Position numbers and translations under genes: made by a program. From the NCBI GenBank assembly GCA_051005875.1, contig JBPCIX010000040.1:1-34761 (forward strand): a stretch of DNA of 34,761 nucleotides, in the 5' to 3' direction. Positions 22,888 through 30,465 of the stretch are shown here, one piece after another. The notes under the pieces are model-generated. The model was not told the origin of the DNA and searched no databases. It worked only from the letters and a program-made list of their open reading frames with translations. Source of the DNA: JBPCIX01 sp051005875 (GTDB lineage Bacteria > Actinomycetota > CADDZG01 > JAHWKV01). Each line of letters begins with the position of its first letter. The stretch's first letter is position 1.

Positions 22888-23547
22888 TTGTCTGACCTGG
22901 ATCTTCTAGTTCATCGTGTGCGGCCGGCCAAGACCGAGCATCCGGCCGGAGCACTGGTGCTGCTTCACGGCCGCGGCGCCAATGAACAAGATCTTTTTCC
23001 GCTAATTGATGTATTTGATCCCGCGGGGAGGTTGACCGGCGTGACGCCCAGGGCGCCGCTTGAACTGACCCCCGGCGGCTACCGCTGGTACGTCAGCGGA
23101 GACATCCCACATCCAGACCCAGAGACGTTTCTTGAAACCTACGACCTGCTTGGGAGATGGCTCGCGGCTTTGGCCCGTGACTTAAGCATCAACTTCTCCG
23201 AGGTGCTAATCGGGGGCTTTTCTCAGGGGGCCGTTATGTCATATGCGGTGACGCTCGGCCGGGACCGTCCGAGGCCGGCCGGCTTGATGGCGTTCAGCGG
23301 TTTCATTCCCAAAGTCGACGGATTCGAATTTGCTCTTGACCAAGCCCAGGGGTTCCCGGTCGCAATGGGTCATGGAACCATGGACACAGTCATCGGGGCC
23401 GAATGGGGAAGGCAGGCCAAAATGCTGCTGGCAGGCGCCGGAGCAGAGGTTTTGTATGACGAAGCGCCGATGGCTCACGGAATCGATCCGAGCTTCGCGG
23501 CCGGATTGTCGAATTGGGTTTCGAAAGTTATTCCGGACTCAGCCTGA
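22888..23547 (+). CDS. Phospholipase/carboxylesterase, alpha/beta hydrolase
   Basis: 219-aa serine hydrolase of the bacterial carboxylesterase/acyl-protein-thioesterase type. LLHGRGANEQDLFPL supplies the oxyanion region; the nucleophile is Ser112 in GGFSQGAV, with Asp166 (HGTMDTVI) and His197 (PMAHGID). No signal peptide, so cytoplasmic. It starts at TTG 22888, 27 nt after the permease, and may belong to the exporter operon. It converges with the cyclase gene, overlapping 9 bp at their 3' ends. Confidence 0.9.
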   Translation: MSDLDLLVHRVRPAKTEHPAGALVLLHGRGANEQDLFPLIDVFDPAGRLTGVTPRAPLELTPGGYRWYVSGDIPHPDPETFLETYDLLGRWLAALARDLSINFSEVLIGGFSQGAVMSYAVTLGRDRPRPAGLMAFSGFIPKVDGFEFALDQAQGFPVAMGHGTMDTVIGAEWGRQAKMLLAGAGAEVLYDEAPMAHGIDPSFAAGLSNWVSKVIPDSA

Positions 23548-26193
23548 TGAGTGCAGGTGGCTGCGGATCAATTCTCGCGCTTCGACCATGGCATCGTCAG
23601 CCGACATCGCCTGGCCTCGGGTCCAGGCTTGATCTACTTCCGCCTCGGTAAGGGTCTTTCGAGCAGCTTCCCGCGGATCTACAAACTTAGTCAAAGAATC
23701 GGGGGCCCTGCCGCCTATTTTTTGTTTGATTGCCTCAGAAGCTCCGCCCAGGCGCACCGATAACTCCGGCAAGCCCAGGCCGGCCGCGGCTGCAGCTATA
23801 TCGTCGAGCCCGGCGCTTACTCCCGACATGTCGCCGATCTCGGCAAAGTCATCGAGGGACTTAGCGTATGTCTTGAGGGCCCCCGCCCAGTCTTTTTCAT
23901 CAATCGCGATGCGGGCAAGTATGCCGTTGCTGTTTGCGATTCCGAACTTATCGTCCAGGGCGGTGAAGGCGGACAGACTCTCGTTAGCGATCTTTTTGCC
24001 CGCCTCGTAGTCATCCTCGAGCCACGCAACCATGCTGAGGCCAAATCTGGCGTAAGCTGCCGCGCTGTCATTTCCGAGTTTGCGGTTGAGCGCCTGGCAT
24101 TCCTCGTAAAACGCCTTTGACTTTTCGTACTCCCTGCCCACCGCTGCCAAGAACGCAAGGTTATATAGGGACTCGGCGATCCCGGCCTCGTCAACGATCT
24201 CGCGGTTGATTGAAAGCGCCTCTGCATAACACTCGGCGGTTGCCTCGAAGTCACTTTGCCAGTAAGCCAGGCTGCCCAGGCCGTTCAATCCTTTAGAGCG
24301 AGCAGCGTCGCGGATGCCGGCCGTTGGGAGGGCCAGCAGATCGGTAAACCACTGTCGTCCTTCCCTCAATTGACCTCTAAGATGCCAGAAGCGCCAAACG
24401 GCGAATGCTGTCTCAAGGCCGGTCCGAGCATTGTCGGTCTGGATGGCCCACATCAACGCCGAACGAATATTGTCATGCTCGTCTTCCAGCCTGTTCAGCC
24501 ACTGATCCTGATCCGGTCCCAGGAGTTTGGATCCGGCCTGTTGCGCCAGGCTCATGAACGCTTCAGCATGGCGCCGTTTTATCAGGGCATCTTCCTCGTT
24601 ACCCGCGCCGAGCATCTCGAGCCCGTACTCACGTATGGTTTCGAGCATTAGAAATCGGGAGTCACCGTGCCGGTCCTGGTGCTGGCGCACCAGGCTCTTG
24701 TCGACCAGCGAGCTTAGCCCGTCGATGGTATCGACCCCCAGCTCTTGGTTCGGGTTGCAGATGGCTTCGCAATCTTCGAAAGTCCACCCCCCGGTGAAGA
24801 CGGCCAGGCGCTTGAATAGACACTGCTCTGCAGGGGCCAGCAGGTCGAAACTCCAGGAAATCGCGTTTCGAAGAGTCTGCTGACGGGCGGGCAGGTCCGA
24901 GCCGCCTCCGGTCAGCAGGGACAGGCGGTTTTGGAGCCGATCCAAAATCGCTTGGGGCGTAAGTACCCGAAGCCGCGCGGCGGCCAATTCGATTGCAAGT
25001 GGGAGTCCGTCAAGGCGAGCGCAGATTTCGGCAACTGCCGGAGCGTTTTCATTGGTTACCTCAAAACCGAGTTTGACCGCTGTGCCTCGTTGAATGAACA
25101 AGGCCACCGCTTCGAACTGCGTCAGGGCTTCAAGCGATGGCAATGACTTGTAGTCGGGCAATTCCAAAGGGGGGACCGGATACTCTTGCTCACCGCTGAC
25201 GTGCAGGACCGCCCTGCTTGAAACCATGATCTTGATTCCCGGCGCCGCGGTGAGGATGTGCGAGATTTCCGGCGCCGCGTCAAGAATCTGTTCGAAGTTG
25301 TCGAGGACCAGGAGCATTTGCTTGTCGACAAGAAATTCGTCGAGAGCATCGGCGATGGGCCGGCCCCGGCTTTCCTGAAGGCCCAGGGTTTGGGCAATGG
25401 TGGATTGGAAAAGCCCGGGGTCTGTGATGGGAGCAAGGGCGACAAAAAACACCCCGTCCGAGAAGTCTCCGAGTAATTCCGCGGCAGCTTGAATGCTAAG
25501 CCGGGTCTTGCCGGTTCCGCCGGGACCCGACAACGTCAAAAGTCGCGTGGAGCGCATCAGTTTCTTCAGTGCTTGAATCTGGTCGGTTCGCCCGATGAAG
25601 CTCGTTAACTGTGGCGGCAGGTTGTTGGGTCGTGCATTTAGTGATCGCAGCATGGGAAATTCGCTCTGCAATCCCTGGATCGATAATTGATAAAGGCGTT
25701 CTGGAAACTCGAGATCCTTCAATCTATGCTCGCCCAGGTCCTGGAGCTTTAGCTCGTCGGTCAGGTGGGCCTCGATCAAGCTGCGGGTGGTCGCCGAGAT
25801 CAGAATCTGACCACCGTGTCCGGCGTTGGCGATGCGAGCCCCTCGGTGCACATCGAGGCCCACGTAGTTGTCTCCGCCAAAGGTTCCTTCTCCGGTGTGT
25901 AGCCCCATCCGAACTTTGACTTGCGCCCCCTGAGGCCACGGGTGAGCAGCCAGGGCCCGGGTGGCTTCTGCAGCGGCGTTCAGGGCGGAGGGGGCGCTTT
26001 TGAAGGCGACGAAAAACGAATCGCCTTCGGTCGAAACCACATGGCCCTCCCGGGACTCGAAGACCTTCCGAAGCACCTTGCAGTGGTCGTCGGATAGCCG
26101 GCCGAAGTCATCGCCCAGCGATTGAAGGAGCCGCGTGGAGCCTTCGATGTCTGTAAAAAGAAAAGTAACGGTTCCGCTGGGCAGCTCTGTCAT
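23539..26193 (-). CDS. Class III cyclase-domain / STAND-like ATPase / TPR signalling protein
   Basis: 884 aa in three parts. Cyclase homology domain at about 6-170: metal-binding Asp15 (FTDIEGST) and Asp58 (EGDSFF); the adenine-selecting Lys position is Ser54 and the usual Asn is His (GLDVHRGAR), as in many actinobacterial homologues, so activity is uncertain. NB-ARC/AAA-like ATPase at about 195-500: Walker A GPGGTGKTR (223-231) and Walker B LLVLDNFEQ. TPR-rich C-terminus at about 560-840. No LuxR-type DNA-binding domain is seen. It probably turns a protein or ligand cue into cyclic nucleotide or a scaffold switch. ATG 26193 has no SD; CATAAT lies 13 nt upstream. Confidence 0.9.
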   Translation of the reverse strand: MTELPSGTVTFLFTDIEGSTRLLQSLGDDFGRLSDDHCKVLRKVFESREGHVVSTEGDSFFVAFKSAPSALNAAAEATRALAAHPWPQGAQVKVRMGLHTGEGTFGGDNYVGLDVHRGARIANAGHGGQILISATTRSLIEAHLTDELKLQDLGEHRLKDLEFPERLYQLSIQGLQSEFPMLRSLNARPNNLPPQLTSFIGRTDQIQALKKLMRSTRLLTLSGPGGTGKTRLSIQAAAELLGDFSDGVFFVALAPITDPGLFQSTIAQTLGLQESRGRPIADALDEFLVDKQMLLVLDNFEQILDAAPEISHILTAAPGIKIMVSSRAVLHVSGEQEYPVPPLELPDYKSLPSLEALTQFEAVALFIQRGTAVKLGFEVTNENAPAVAEICARLDGLPLAIELAAARLRVLTPQAILDRLQNRLSLLTGGGSDLPARQQTLRNAISWSFDLLAPAEQCLFKRLAVFTGGWTFEDCEAICNPNQELGVDTIDGLSSLVDKSLVRQHQDRHGDSRFLMLETIREYGLEMLGAGNEEDALIKRRHAEAFMSLAQQAGSKLLGPDQDQWLNRLEDEHDNIRSALMWAIQTDNARTGLETAFAVWRFWHLRGQLREGRQWFTDLLALPTAGIRDAARSKGLNGLGSLAYWQSDFEATAECYAEALSINREIVDEAGIAESLYNLAFLAAVGREYEKSKAFYEECQALNRKLGNDSAAAYARFGLSMVAWLEDDYEAGKKIANESLSAFTALDDKFGIANSNGILARIAIDEKDWAGALKTYAKSLDDFAEIGDMSGVSAGLDDIAAAAAGLGLPELSVRLGGASEAIKQKIGGRAPDSLTKFVDPREAARKTLTEAEVDQAWTRGQAMSADDAMVEARELIRSHLHSSG

Positions 26194-26239
26194 TTGTTAG
26201 ATGAAGATTATGCACCTCAGCGCGCGGATGGCGCTGCGG

Positions 26240-26755
26240 CTAGTTGAGGGGTGGGCCTGCTGCTCTTACTTCTTCTACTTTGCTTAGGGCTTGCTTTAGC
26301 TCCTTCAACCACTCGCCTTGGTTTTGTCCGACTAGACGGACGCACCAGGCTAGGGCGTGGCTGCGGCTGCGGGCTACTCCTGAATCGACCAGCCGGTCGA
26401 GCACCTCGCGCTCGGGCATGCGGAGGCGAGTCATGACCGGCATGCTGAGGTTGGTAAACAGAACCTTGGTTCCCCCGCATTCTGCCCCCCACGAGACCTT
26501 TTGGCCAAATCGCCGTTCAGCCTCCGAGGCGATTTTCATCCGCCCCTCACGGGTGTCTTCCCGATGCTGCTTGATGCGACCCAAATTAGCTTCCGCCGCG
26601 GCGTCTTCCCCGGCGTCCTTACCAAGTTTAGGGGAAGCCAAAGTCCCAACAATAAGAATCTCCTCACGGTCCGAGGTGACCTCAGGGGCGGATTCATACC
26701 ACCCATCAGGAATCCGTCCAGCAAACCAACCACCCAATTCCGCAGCCACACCCAT
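26240..26755 (-). CDS. Ribbon-helix-helix-like actinobacterial protein, probable DNA-binding regulator
   Basis: 171 aa. The N-terminal part (GGWFAGRIPDGWYESAPEV, EEILIVGTL, SEAERRFGQKVSWGAECG) is of a type I associate with actinobacterial hypothetical proteins. The C-terminal stretch LFTNLSMPVMTRLRMPEREVLDRLVDSGVARSRSHALAWCVRLV has the strand-helix-helix pattern of ribbon-helix-helix proteins. The longest frame opens at 26791, but AAGGAGGG 5 nt before ATG 26755 decides the start. An AT-rich promoter with an inverted repeat lies just upstream, so autoregulation is plausible. Confidence 0.8.
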   Translation of the reverse strand: MGVAAELGGWFAGRIPDGWYESAPEVTSDREEILIVGTLASPKLGKDAGEDAAAEANLGRIKQHREDTREGRMKIASEAERRFGQKVSWGAECGGTKVLFTNLSMPVMTRLRMPEREVLDRLVDSGVARSRSHALAWCVRLVGQNQGEWLKELKQALSKVEEVRAAGPPLN

Positions 26756-26777
26756 AACACCCTCCTTGTAAAAGAAG

Positions 26778-26798
26778 TTACATAATACCATTTTGTAA
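26778..26798 (-). promoter_or_regulatory. Promoter with operator-like inverted repeat for the RHH-like gene
   Basis: TTACA (26778-26782) and TGTAA (26794-26798) form an inverted repeat with an 11-bp centre that contains a -10-like TATTAT (26787-26782, minus strand); TTTGTT lies 18 bp further upstream. The segment is distinctly AT-rich. A factor bound here would cover the -10. Confidence 0.5.
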
Positions 26799-26858
26799 TC
26801 TCAACAACAAACGTCCCACAGAGGAATCATAATCAAAGGGGGTAAAGGTCGAGAACAA

Positions 26859-26992
26859 GGCGGGGCGCAGGTTCCGCTGCCGGGCGAGCCCAAAAGGCAA
26901 CGAGAATAGCAACAAGAAGCGTTGGGGGCCCCGCGCAAGAGAGTGGCAAGACAGAGTTCCCTCGACCCGGCAGCGGGGTTCTGCGCCCCGCC
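26859..26992. repeat. Large imperfect inverted repeat in the RHH-SRPBCC intergenic region
   Basis: GGCGGGGCGCAG (26859-26870) pairs with CTGCGCCCCGCC (26981-26992), CCGCTGCCGGG (26874-26884) with CCCGGCAGCGG (26966-26976), and CGAG (26885-26888) with CTCG (26961-26964), with about 72 nt between. The region is purine-rich on the left and C-rich on the right. No gene is supported between 26799 and 27062; frames there are shadows of the repeat. Confidence 0.7.
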
Positions 26993-27062
26993 GCCCCAGC
27001 GCGCACAGCCCGGAGGGGTCCAGCGCCCGCCGCCCGCGCGCGCATATCCTGATTTGTCACGG

Positions 27063-27524
27063 ATGAATTTATTTGAGCGGCTAAACCACTACCGGTTTGA
27101 AACGGTCTGGAAAGTCGAAGGCCCGCGAGACCGGGTGTTCGGCGTCCTTCGTGATCTTCCTCGATACCCACAGTGGTGGCGGGAGGTTCAAGAGGTTGTA
27201 GGTAACGGGAATTCGGGCCTCAAAGTTACGATCAGGGCCACGTTGCCCTACTCTCTCGCGTTCGACATGCAGCAAGATGTCGTCGATGAGCTGGGCGGAA
27301 TACTCAAGGCTGCGATGAAGGGGGACCTGGAGGGATTTTCTCGCTGGAGGATAGTAGAAAAAGGGGGGGATTGTTTGCTCACTTTTCAAGAAGAGGTCAG
27401 GATGAACAAGCCCTTGCTTCGATGGCTGGCGCCGATTGCCCGGCCCATTTTTAAGATCAACCACTTTTTGATGATGAAGCATGGACAGGAAGGCCTCCGG
27501 CGTTACCTCGAGAAAATGCAATAG
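27063..27524 (+). CDS. SRPBCC (START-like) family protein
   Basis: 153 aa with the helix-grip fold pattern: FETVWKVEGPRDRVFGVLRDLPRYPQWWREVQEV at the start, a central beta-rich part, and a long C-terminal helix (FKINHFLMMKHGQEGLRRYLEK). Such proteins bind hydrophobic ligands or act as cyclases; the ligand is unknown. The frame is open from 26922 but the family begins at MNLFERL, so ATG 27063 is chosen; no SD is visible. MsrB follows after 45 nt. Confidence 0.85.
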   Translation: MNLFERLNHYRFETVWKVEGPRDRVFGVLRDLPRYPQWWREVQEVVGNGNSGLKVTIRATLPYSLAFDMQQDVVDELGGILKAAMKGDLEGFSRWRIVEKGGDCLLTFQEEVRMNKPLLRWLAPIARPIFKINHFLMMKHGQEGLRRYLEKMQ

Positions 27525-27563
27525 CCTGGGGCGAAGGCTGGTTTAGACGCTGGAGGTAACCGA

Positions 27564-27589
27564 AAATGGATGAAACAAATGGATGAAAC
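27564..27589. repeat. Tandem 13-bp duplication at the msrB start
   Basis: AAATGGATGAAAC occurs twice in direct succession (27564-27576, 27577-27589). The copies hold ATGs at 27566 and 27579 in different frames. The SD GGAGGT (27552-27557) is 8 nt from the first ATG, which opens only a 6-codon frame (MDETNG). Confidence 0.92.
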
Positions 27590-27980
27590 CACCGAAAAGA
27601 CCGACGAGCAGTGGCGAGCTGAATTAACGCCGGAGCAGTACCAGATTCTTAGGAAAAAGGGGACAGAGCGGGCATTTACCGGCGCTTACGTTCATAACAA
27701 ACAAACCGGTATGTACCAGTGCGCGGCGTGCGGCAACGACCTTTTTGCTTCGGACGTAAAATTCGACTCGGGTACCGGATGGCCAAGTTTCACGGAGCCG
27801 GCCAACATCGAGCACGTAAAACTCCGATCCGACAACTCATTGTTCATGAAGCGGACCGAGGTGGTTTGCGCAAAATGTGATTCGCACCTCGGCCACGTAT
27901 TCGAGGACGGACCGGGCCCCGGTGGCGAGCGCTATTGCATTAACTCTTGCGCATTGGACTTCAAGCCCGAGGACCGCTAG
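27570..27980 (+). CDS. msrB: Peptide-methionine (R)-S-oxide reductase MsrB
   Basis: 136 aa. Reduces methionine R-sulfoxide in oxidised proteins. Zinc cysteines C51/C54 and C100/C103, FDSGTGWPSF, HLGHVFEDGPGPGGERYCINS with catalytic Cys123; an extra Cys127 (INSCALDF) replaces the usual Ala/Ser and could serve as resolving cysteine. ATG 27570 or ATG 27579 is the start; both are further from the SD than an out-of-frame ATG at 27566. It ends 9 nt from the stop of the convergent M23 gene. Confidence 0.95.
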   Translation: MKQMDETTEKTDEQWRAELTPEQYQILRKKGTERAFTGAYVHNKQTGMYQCAACGNDLFASDVKFDSGTGWPSFTEPANIEHVKLRSDNSLFMKRTEVVCAKCDSHLGHVFEDGPGPGGERYCINSCALDFKPEDR

Positions 27981-27989
27981 GACGGAAGC

Positions 27990-29222
27990 CTAAATTAATT
28001 GGTGACTTGGGCGCTCTATCAGCGGGCGGACGGGCCCCGATTGTTTTCGGCTGCTGGACCTTGAGCGGAGCAATCGCCACGAGGTTACAAAGGCCGCCAG
28101 GACCGTTACCAGCGCCATAACGCCCAGGGCGATAGCCGTCTTGGCAACTGCCGGGTTGGCCTCAAGGGGTTGACCGAACCGAAGCTCTGATGTCGGCAAC
28201 GCCTGACCCAGGGTGATCAGGTCGCCGCTTTTGCCCAACTGCAGAAGCGGCGCTTGCGATTTCGCCAGCTGATCTATAAGGGGCTGAATGTTTGCCTCGG
28301 ATTGCTCGAGCATGATGTTCAAGTAACCGACCGGGTTCGCCGGAGGCGTGCGTGAGTTTCCGGTGCCGCTAACTCCGGACTGGACTATTCCTTTACTTCG
28401 ACTGCGGATGGGGGGGTGGATCTGAAAGTGTAAGTGCGGCGCACCCCCCTCGGCGTTGCCGCTGTCGCCAACCTCGCCCAGCACCGTGCCTTTTTCTACG
28501 CGCTGGCCCATTTGAACGCCGTCGGCGAACTTAAGCATGTGTGCATAGTAAAAAGTATTGCCGTCGTCGCCGGCTACCCAGATGGCGTTTCCGCCGGAAC
28601 CCGTGCGGCTCAGGTTCGTAAGGGTTCCGGGGCCGGAAGCAACTATGGGAGTGCCAAAGTCGGCAAAAATATCGGTCCCTTTATGCAGGTGCGGACATGG
28701 GGTCGTTCGGGCGTTCAGCCAGTCGTCTGTATAAGTAGCCCGGCCGGCCACAGGGAACGGTGGGGCAGCGAGGACCATCGCCTGCCTTGGATCCATTCCA
28801 CGGTCGACCAAAGGCTTCATACGATCGACCAGGCGGCTCGTGTTGCCGCCGTGGGTGCGGCGGACCCTCGGGGGAACCGGTGCAGGTCCGCAGGACGAGA
28901 CGACCGGCGGGGGAACGATGGGGGCGCCTGGGCCCGTGGCGACCCTGGCCTGGGTCTTACCTCCAGGGGGTTTGGCTGGGGCCGGGGCGGGTGGAGCCGG
29001 CGCAGGTGGTGGAGGCGCCGGCTTTGGCTCAGCCAAGGTTTCTTGAATCAATTTGTCAAGGGGGGCAAGGTCTAGCTGGGCAGATGCAGGCAAGGCAGGA
29101 ACAAGGGTAGAGGCAGCCACAAGTGCGAGTGCGAGGCATGCAAATACCGAACGAGACCTGCAGCCTGCTGCAAGGTCTCGGGGGGCCGGAGTCCGTCTAT
29201 TTCTTCTTATAACTGGGTACAC
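27990..29222 (-). CDS. M23 family metallopeptidase, secreted and membrane-anchored
   Basis: 410 aa: signal sequence (about 22-48, ending LPASA), Pro/Ala linker (about 66-120), peptidase M23 domain (about 165-270) with zinc ligands H180 and D184 (HLHKGTD) and H263/H265 (APHLHFQIH), and a membrane helix at about 358-380 followed by RSRSSSRK. It should cleave peptidoglycan cross-bridges outside the cell. The longest frame starts at GTG 29222, divergent from the L,D-transpeptidase across 85 bp. Confidence 0.9.
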   Translation of the reverse strand: MYPVIRRNRRTPAPRDLAAGCRSRSVFACLALALVAASTLVPALPASAQLDLAPLDKLIQETLAEPKPAPPPPAPAPPAPAPAKPPGGKTQARVATGPGAPIVPPPVVSSCGPAPVPPRVRRTHGGNTSRLVDRMKPLVDRGMDPRQAMVLAAPPFPVAGRATYTDDWLNARTTPCPHLHKGTDIFADFGTPIVASGPGTLTNLSRTGSGGNAIWVAGDDGNTFYYAHMLKFADGVQMGQRVEKGTVLGEVGDSGNAEGGAPHLHFQIHPPIRSRSKGIVQSGVSGTGNSRTPPANPVGYLNIMLEQSEANIQPLIDQLAKSQAPLLQLGKSGDLITLGQALPTSELRFGQPLEANPAVAKTAIALGVMALVTVLAAFVTSWRLLRSRSSSRKQSGPVRPLIERPSHQLI

Positions 29223-29263
29223 TAAGGGTCTTGGGTAGCGGAATTCAAGTTTTTGGGCGTTTC

Positions 29264-29295
29264 GGGAAAGGCGTTTGGGTGCTTAGGGAAAGGCG
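29264..29295. repeat. Direct repeats GGGAAAGGCG between divergent cell-wall genes
   Basis: The 10-mer GGGAAAGGCG occurs at 29264-29273 and 29286-29295, 22 bp (two helical turns) apart, on the region shared by the M23 and L,D-transpeptidase genes. It may be a regulator binding site; the second copy lies 12 nt before the TTG start. Confidence 0.4.
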
Positions 29296-29307
29296 GCGCA
29301 GGCAAAT

Positions 29308-30357
29308 TTGAGATTCTTTGGCTCGTGGCGAGTTGTCGGGATGACCTTGGCGCTGGCGATTATTGGGTCCGGGCTGGTGCTCGGCCCGGTCGCTTTGGTT
29401 CGCAATTCCCGCACCAACCTCGTCACGCCCCCGCCCGTCACGACCCCGCAGAAGTCAATTCCGGTGCGGGTCGTCCCCGAAGCCGAGCAGAAGGCGGTCG
29501 GTCACTTGGCCCTCATCCCGGTTGTCCCGCCGTCCCCACAGCCGGTTGCACCGGCCCGATTAGCGGCCGAGTTTCGTCCCGACGGCACCGGTACGCTTGG
29601 CATTGAACAGCAACTGGCTGCTCTGTCATACATGGTCGGGGCGGTTGACGGAGTGTTCGACCGGTCGACAGCCTTCGGAATGACGGCCTTCCAGAAAATC
29701 GAAGGACTCGCCAGAACCGGCAAACCGGACCCTGAGACGTTGACGCGGCTTGCGTCAGCAGTCAGACCGACCGCTGCATACTCGGTCCCGCCGAATCATG
29801 TCGAAGTCGATATCACCCGCCAGGTGGTCATGGTGGTTAGTGGTGGTCAGGTAACGGCCACTCTGCCAACTTCGACCGGCAACGGAAAGATTTTTTATTC
29901 CCAAGGCCGCCGAAGTAGGGCGGTCACGCCGAATGGACAGTTCACTGTTAGCCGGAAGATAGATGGGTGGCGCCGCTCGCCGCTCGGGCTTTTGTACCGT
30001 CCGAGCTATATCTACGGGGGGATAGCCCTCCACGGGTCCAAGTCTGTGCCCATTTACCCAGCCTCTCACGGGTGCATACGCCTTCCGATGCCCTTTGCCG
30101 ATTGGTTTGCCGAGCAAGCCTCGCCCGTAGGAACAGTGGTTTATGTGTACGGCAACGCGGGTGCCGCCAACCCGGCAGCCACCAGTGGGGCCCAGAGTGC
30201 TCCAGCCTACGCGCCGGACGCATCCTACACATATACCCCCCCATCCCCCGACGCATCCTACACATACACCCCTCCACCCGACGCATCTCAGCCCGCTCCT
30301 AGTGGAAGTGGTTCTTCCGGCGACACTCCCGTGCTGGGGGGCCTGCTGGGCGGGTAA
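29308..30357 (+). CDS. L,D-transpeptidase with peptidoglycan-binding domain
   Basis: 349 aa: N-terminal hydrophobic anchor or signal (about 9-31), Pro-rich linker, PG_binding_1-like domain (about 97-150, LGIEQQLAALSYMVGAVDGVFDRST), YkuD catalytic domain (about 163-283) with HGS (H242) and the SHGCIRLP signature (H254, C256), then a low-complexity tail with PDASYTYTPP repeats ending GGLLGG. It forms 3-3 cross-links or anchors proteins in peptidoglycan, outside the membrane. It starts at TTG 29308 with AGG 5 nt upstream. The amidase gene follows after 108 bp. Confidence 0.92.
   Translation: MRFFGSWRVVGMTLALAIIGSGLVLGPVALVRNSRTNLVTPPPVTTPQKSIPVRVVPEAEQKAVGHLALIPVVPPSPQPVAPARLAAEFRPDGTGTLGIEQQLAALSYMVGAVDGVFDRSTAFGMTAFQKIEGLARTGKPDPETLTRLASAVRPTAAYSVPPNHVEVDITRQVVMVVSGGQVTATLPTSTGNGKIFYSQGRRSRAVTPNGQFTVSRKIDGWRRSPLGLLYRPSYIYGGIALHGSKSVPIYPASHGCIRLPMPFADWFAEQASPVGTVVYVYGNAGAANPAATSGAQSAPAYAPDASYTYTPPSPDASYTYTPPPDASQPAPSGSGSSGDTPVLGGLLGG
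30214..30294 (+). repeat. PDASYTYTPP tandem repeats in the L,D-transpeptidase tail
   Basis: Residues 303-329 hold PDASYTYTPPS, PDASYTYTPP and a short PDASQP. The Tyr/Pro-rich units look like a wall-spanning or surface-exposed spacer. Confidence 0.75.
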
Positions 30358-30388
30358 GCCCACCGGTTCCCTGAGACCCAACAAAGCA

Positions 30389-30431
30389 AGCTTAATAAAA
30401 TACCTGCGTTATTTAGGTAATCGTTTAAGCT
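30389..30431. promoter_or_regulatory. Symmetric interrupted dyad upstream of the amidase gene
   Basis: AGCTTAA-N5-TACCT (30389-30405) and AGGTA-N5-TTAAGCT (30415-30431) are mirror arms around a 9-bp centre. The dyad lies 35-77 nt before the amidase TTG in an AT-rich stretch. It could be an operator or a terminator/antiterminator stem; no T-run follows. Confidence 0.5.
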
Positions 30432-30465
30432 AAGAGTTCGGATTTCTTGAACCAGGGGGCATCTA

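Noticed and set aside
26833..27171. 112-aa minus-strand frame and the N-terminal extension from 26922
   Set aside because: Both arise from the GC-rich inverted repeat; the SRPBCC family starts at 27063.
30358..30465. Cyclic di-AMP (ydaO) riboswitch before the amidase
   Set aside because: The spacer is short and lacks the conserved core motifs; only the split dyad is visible.
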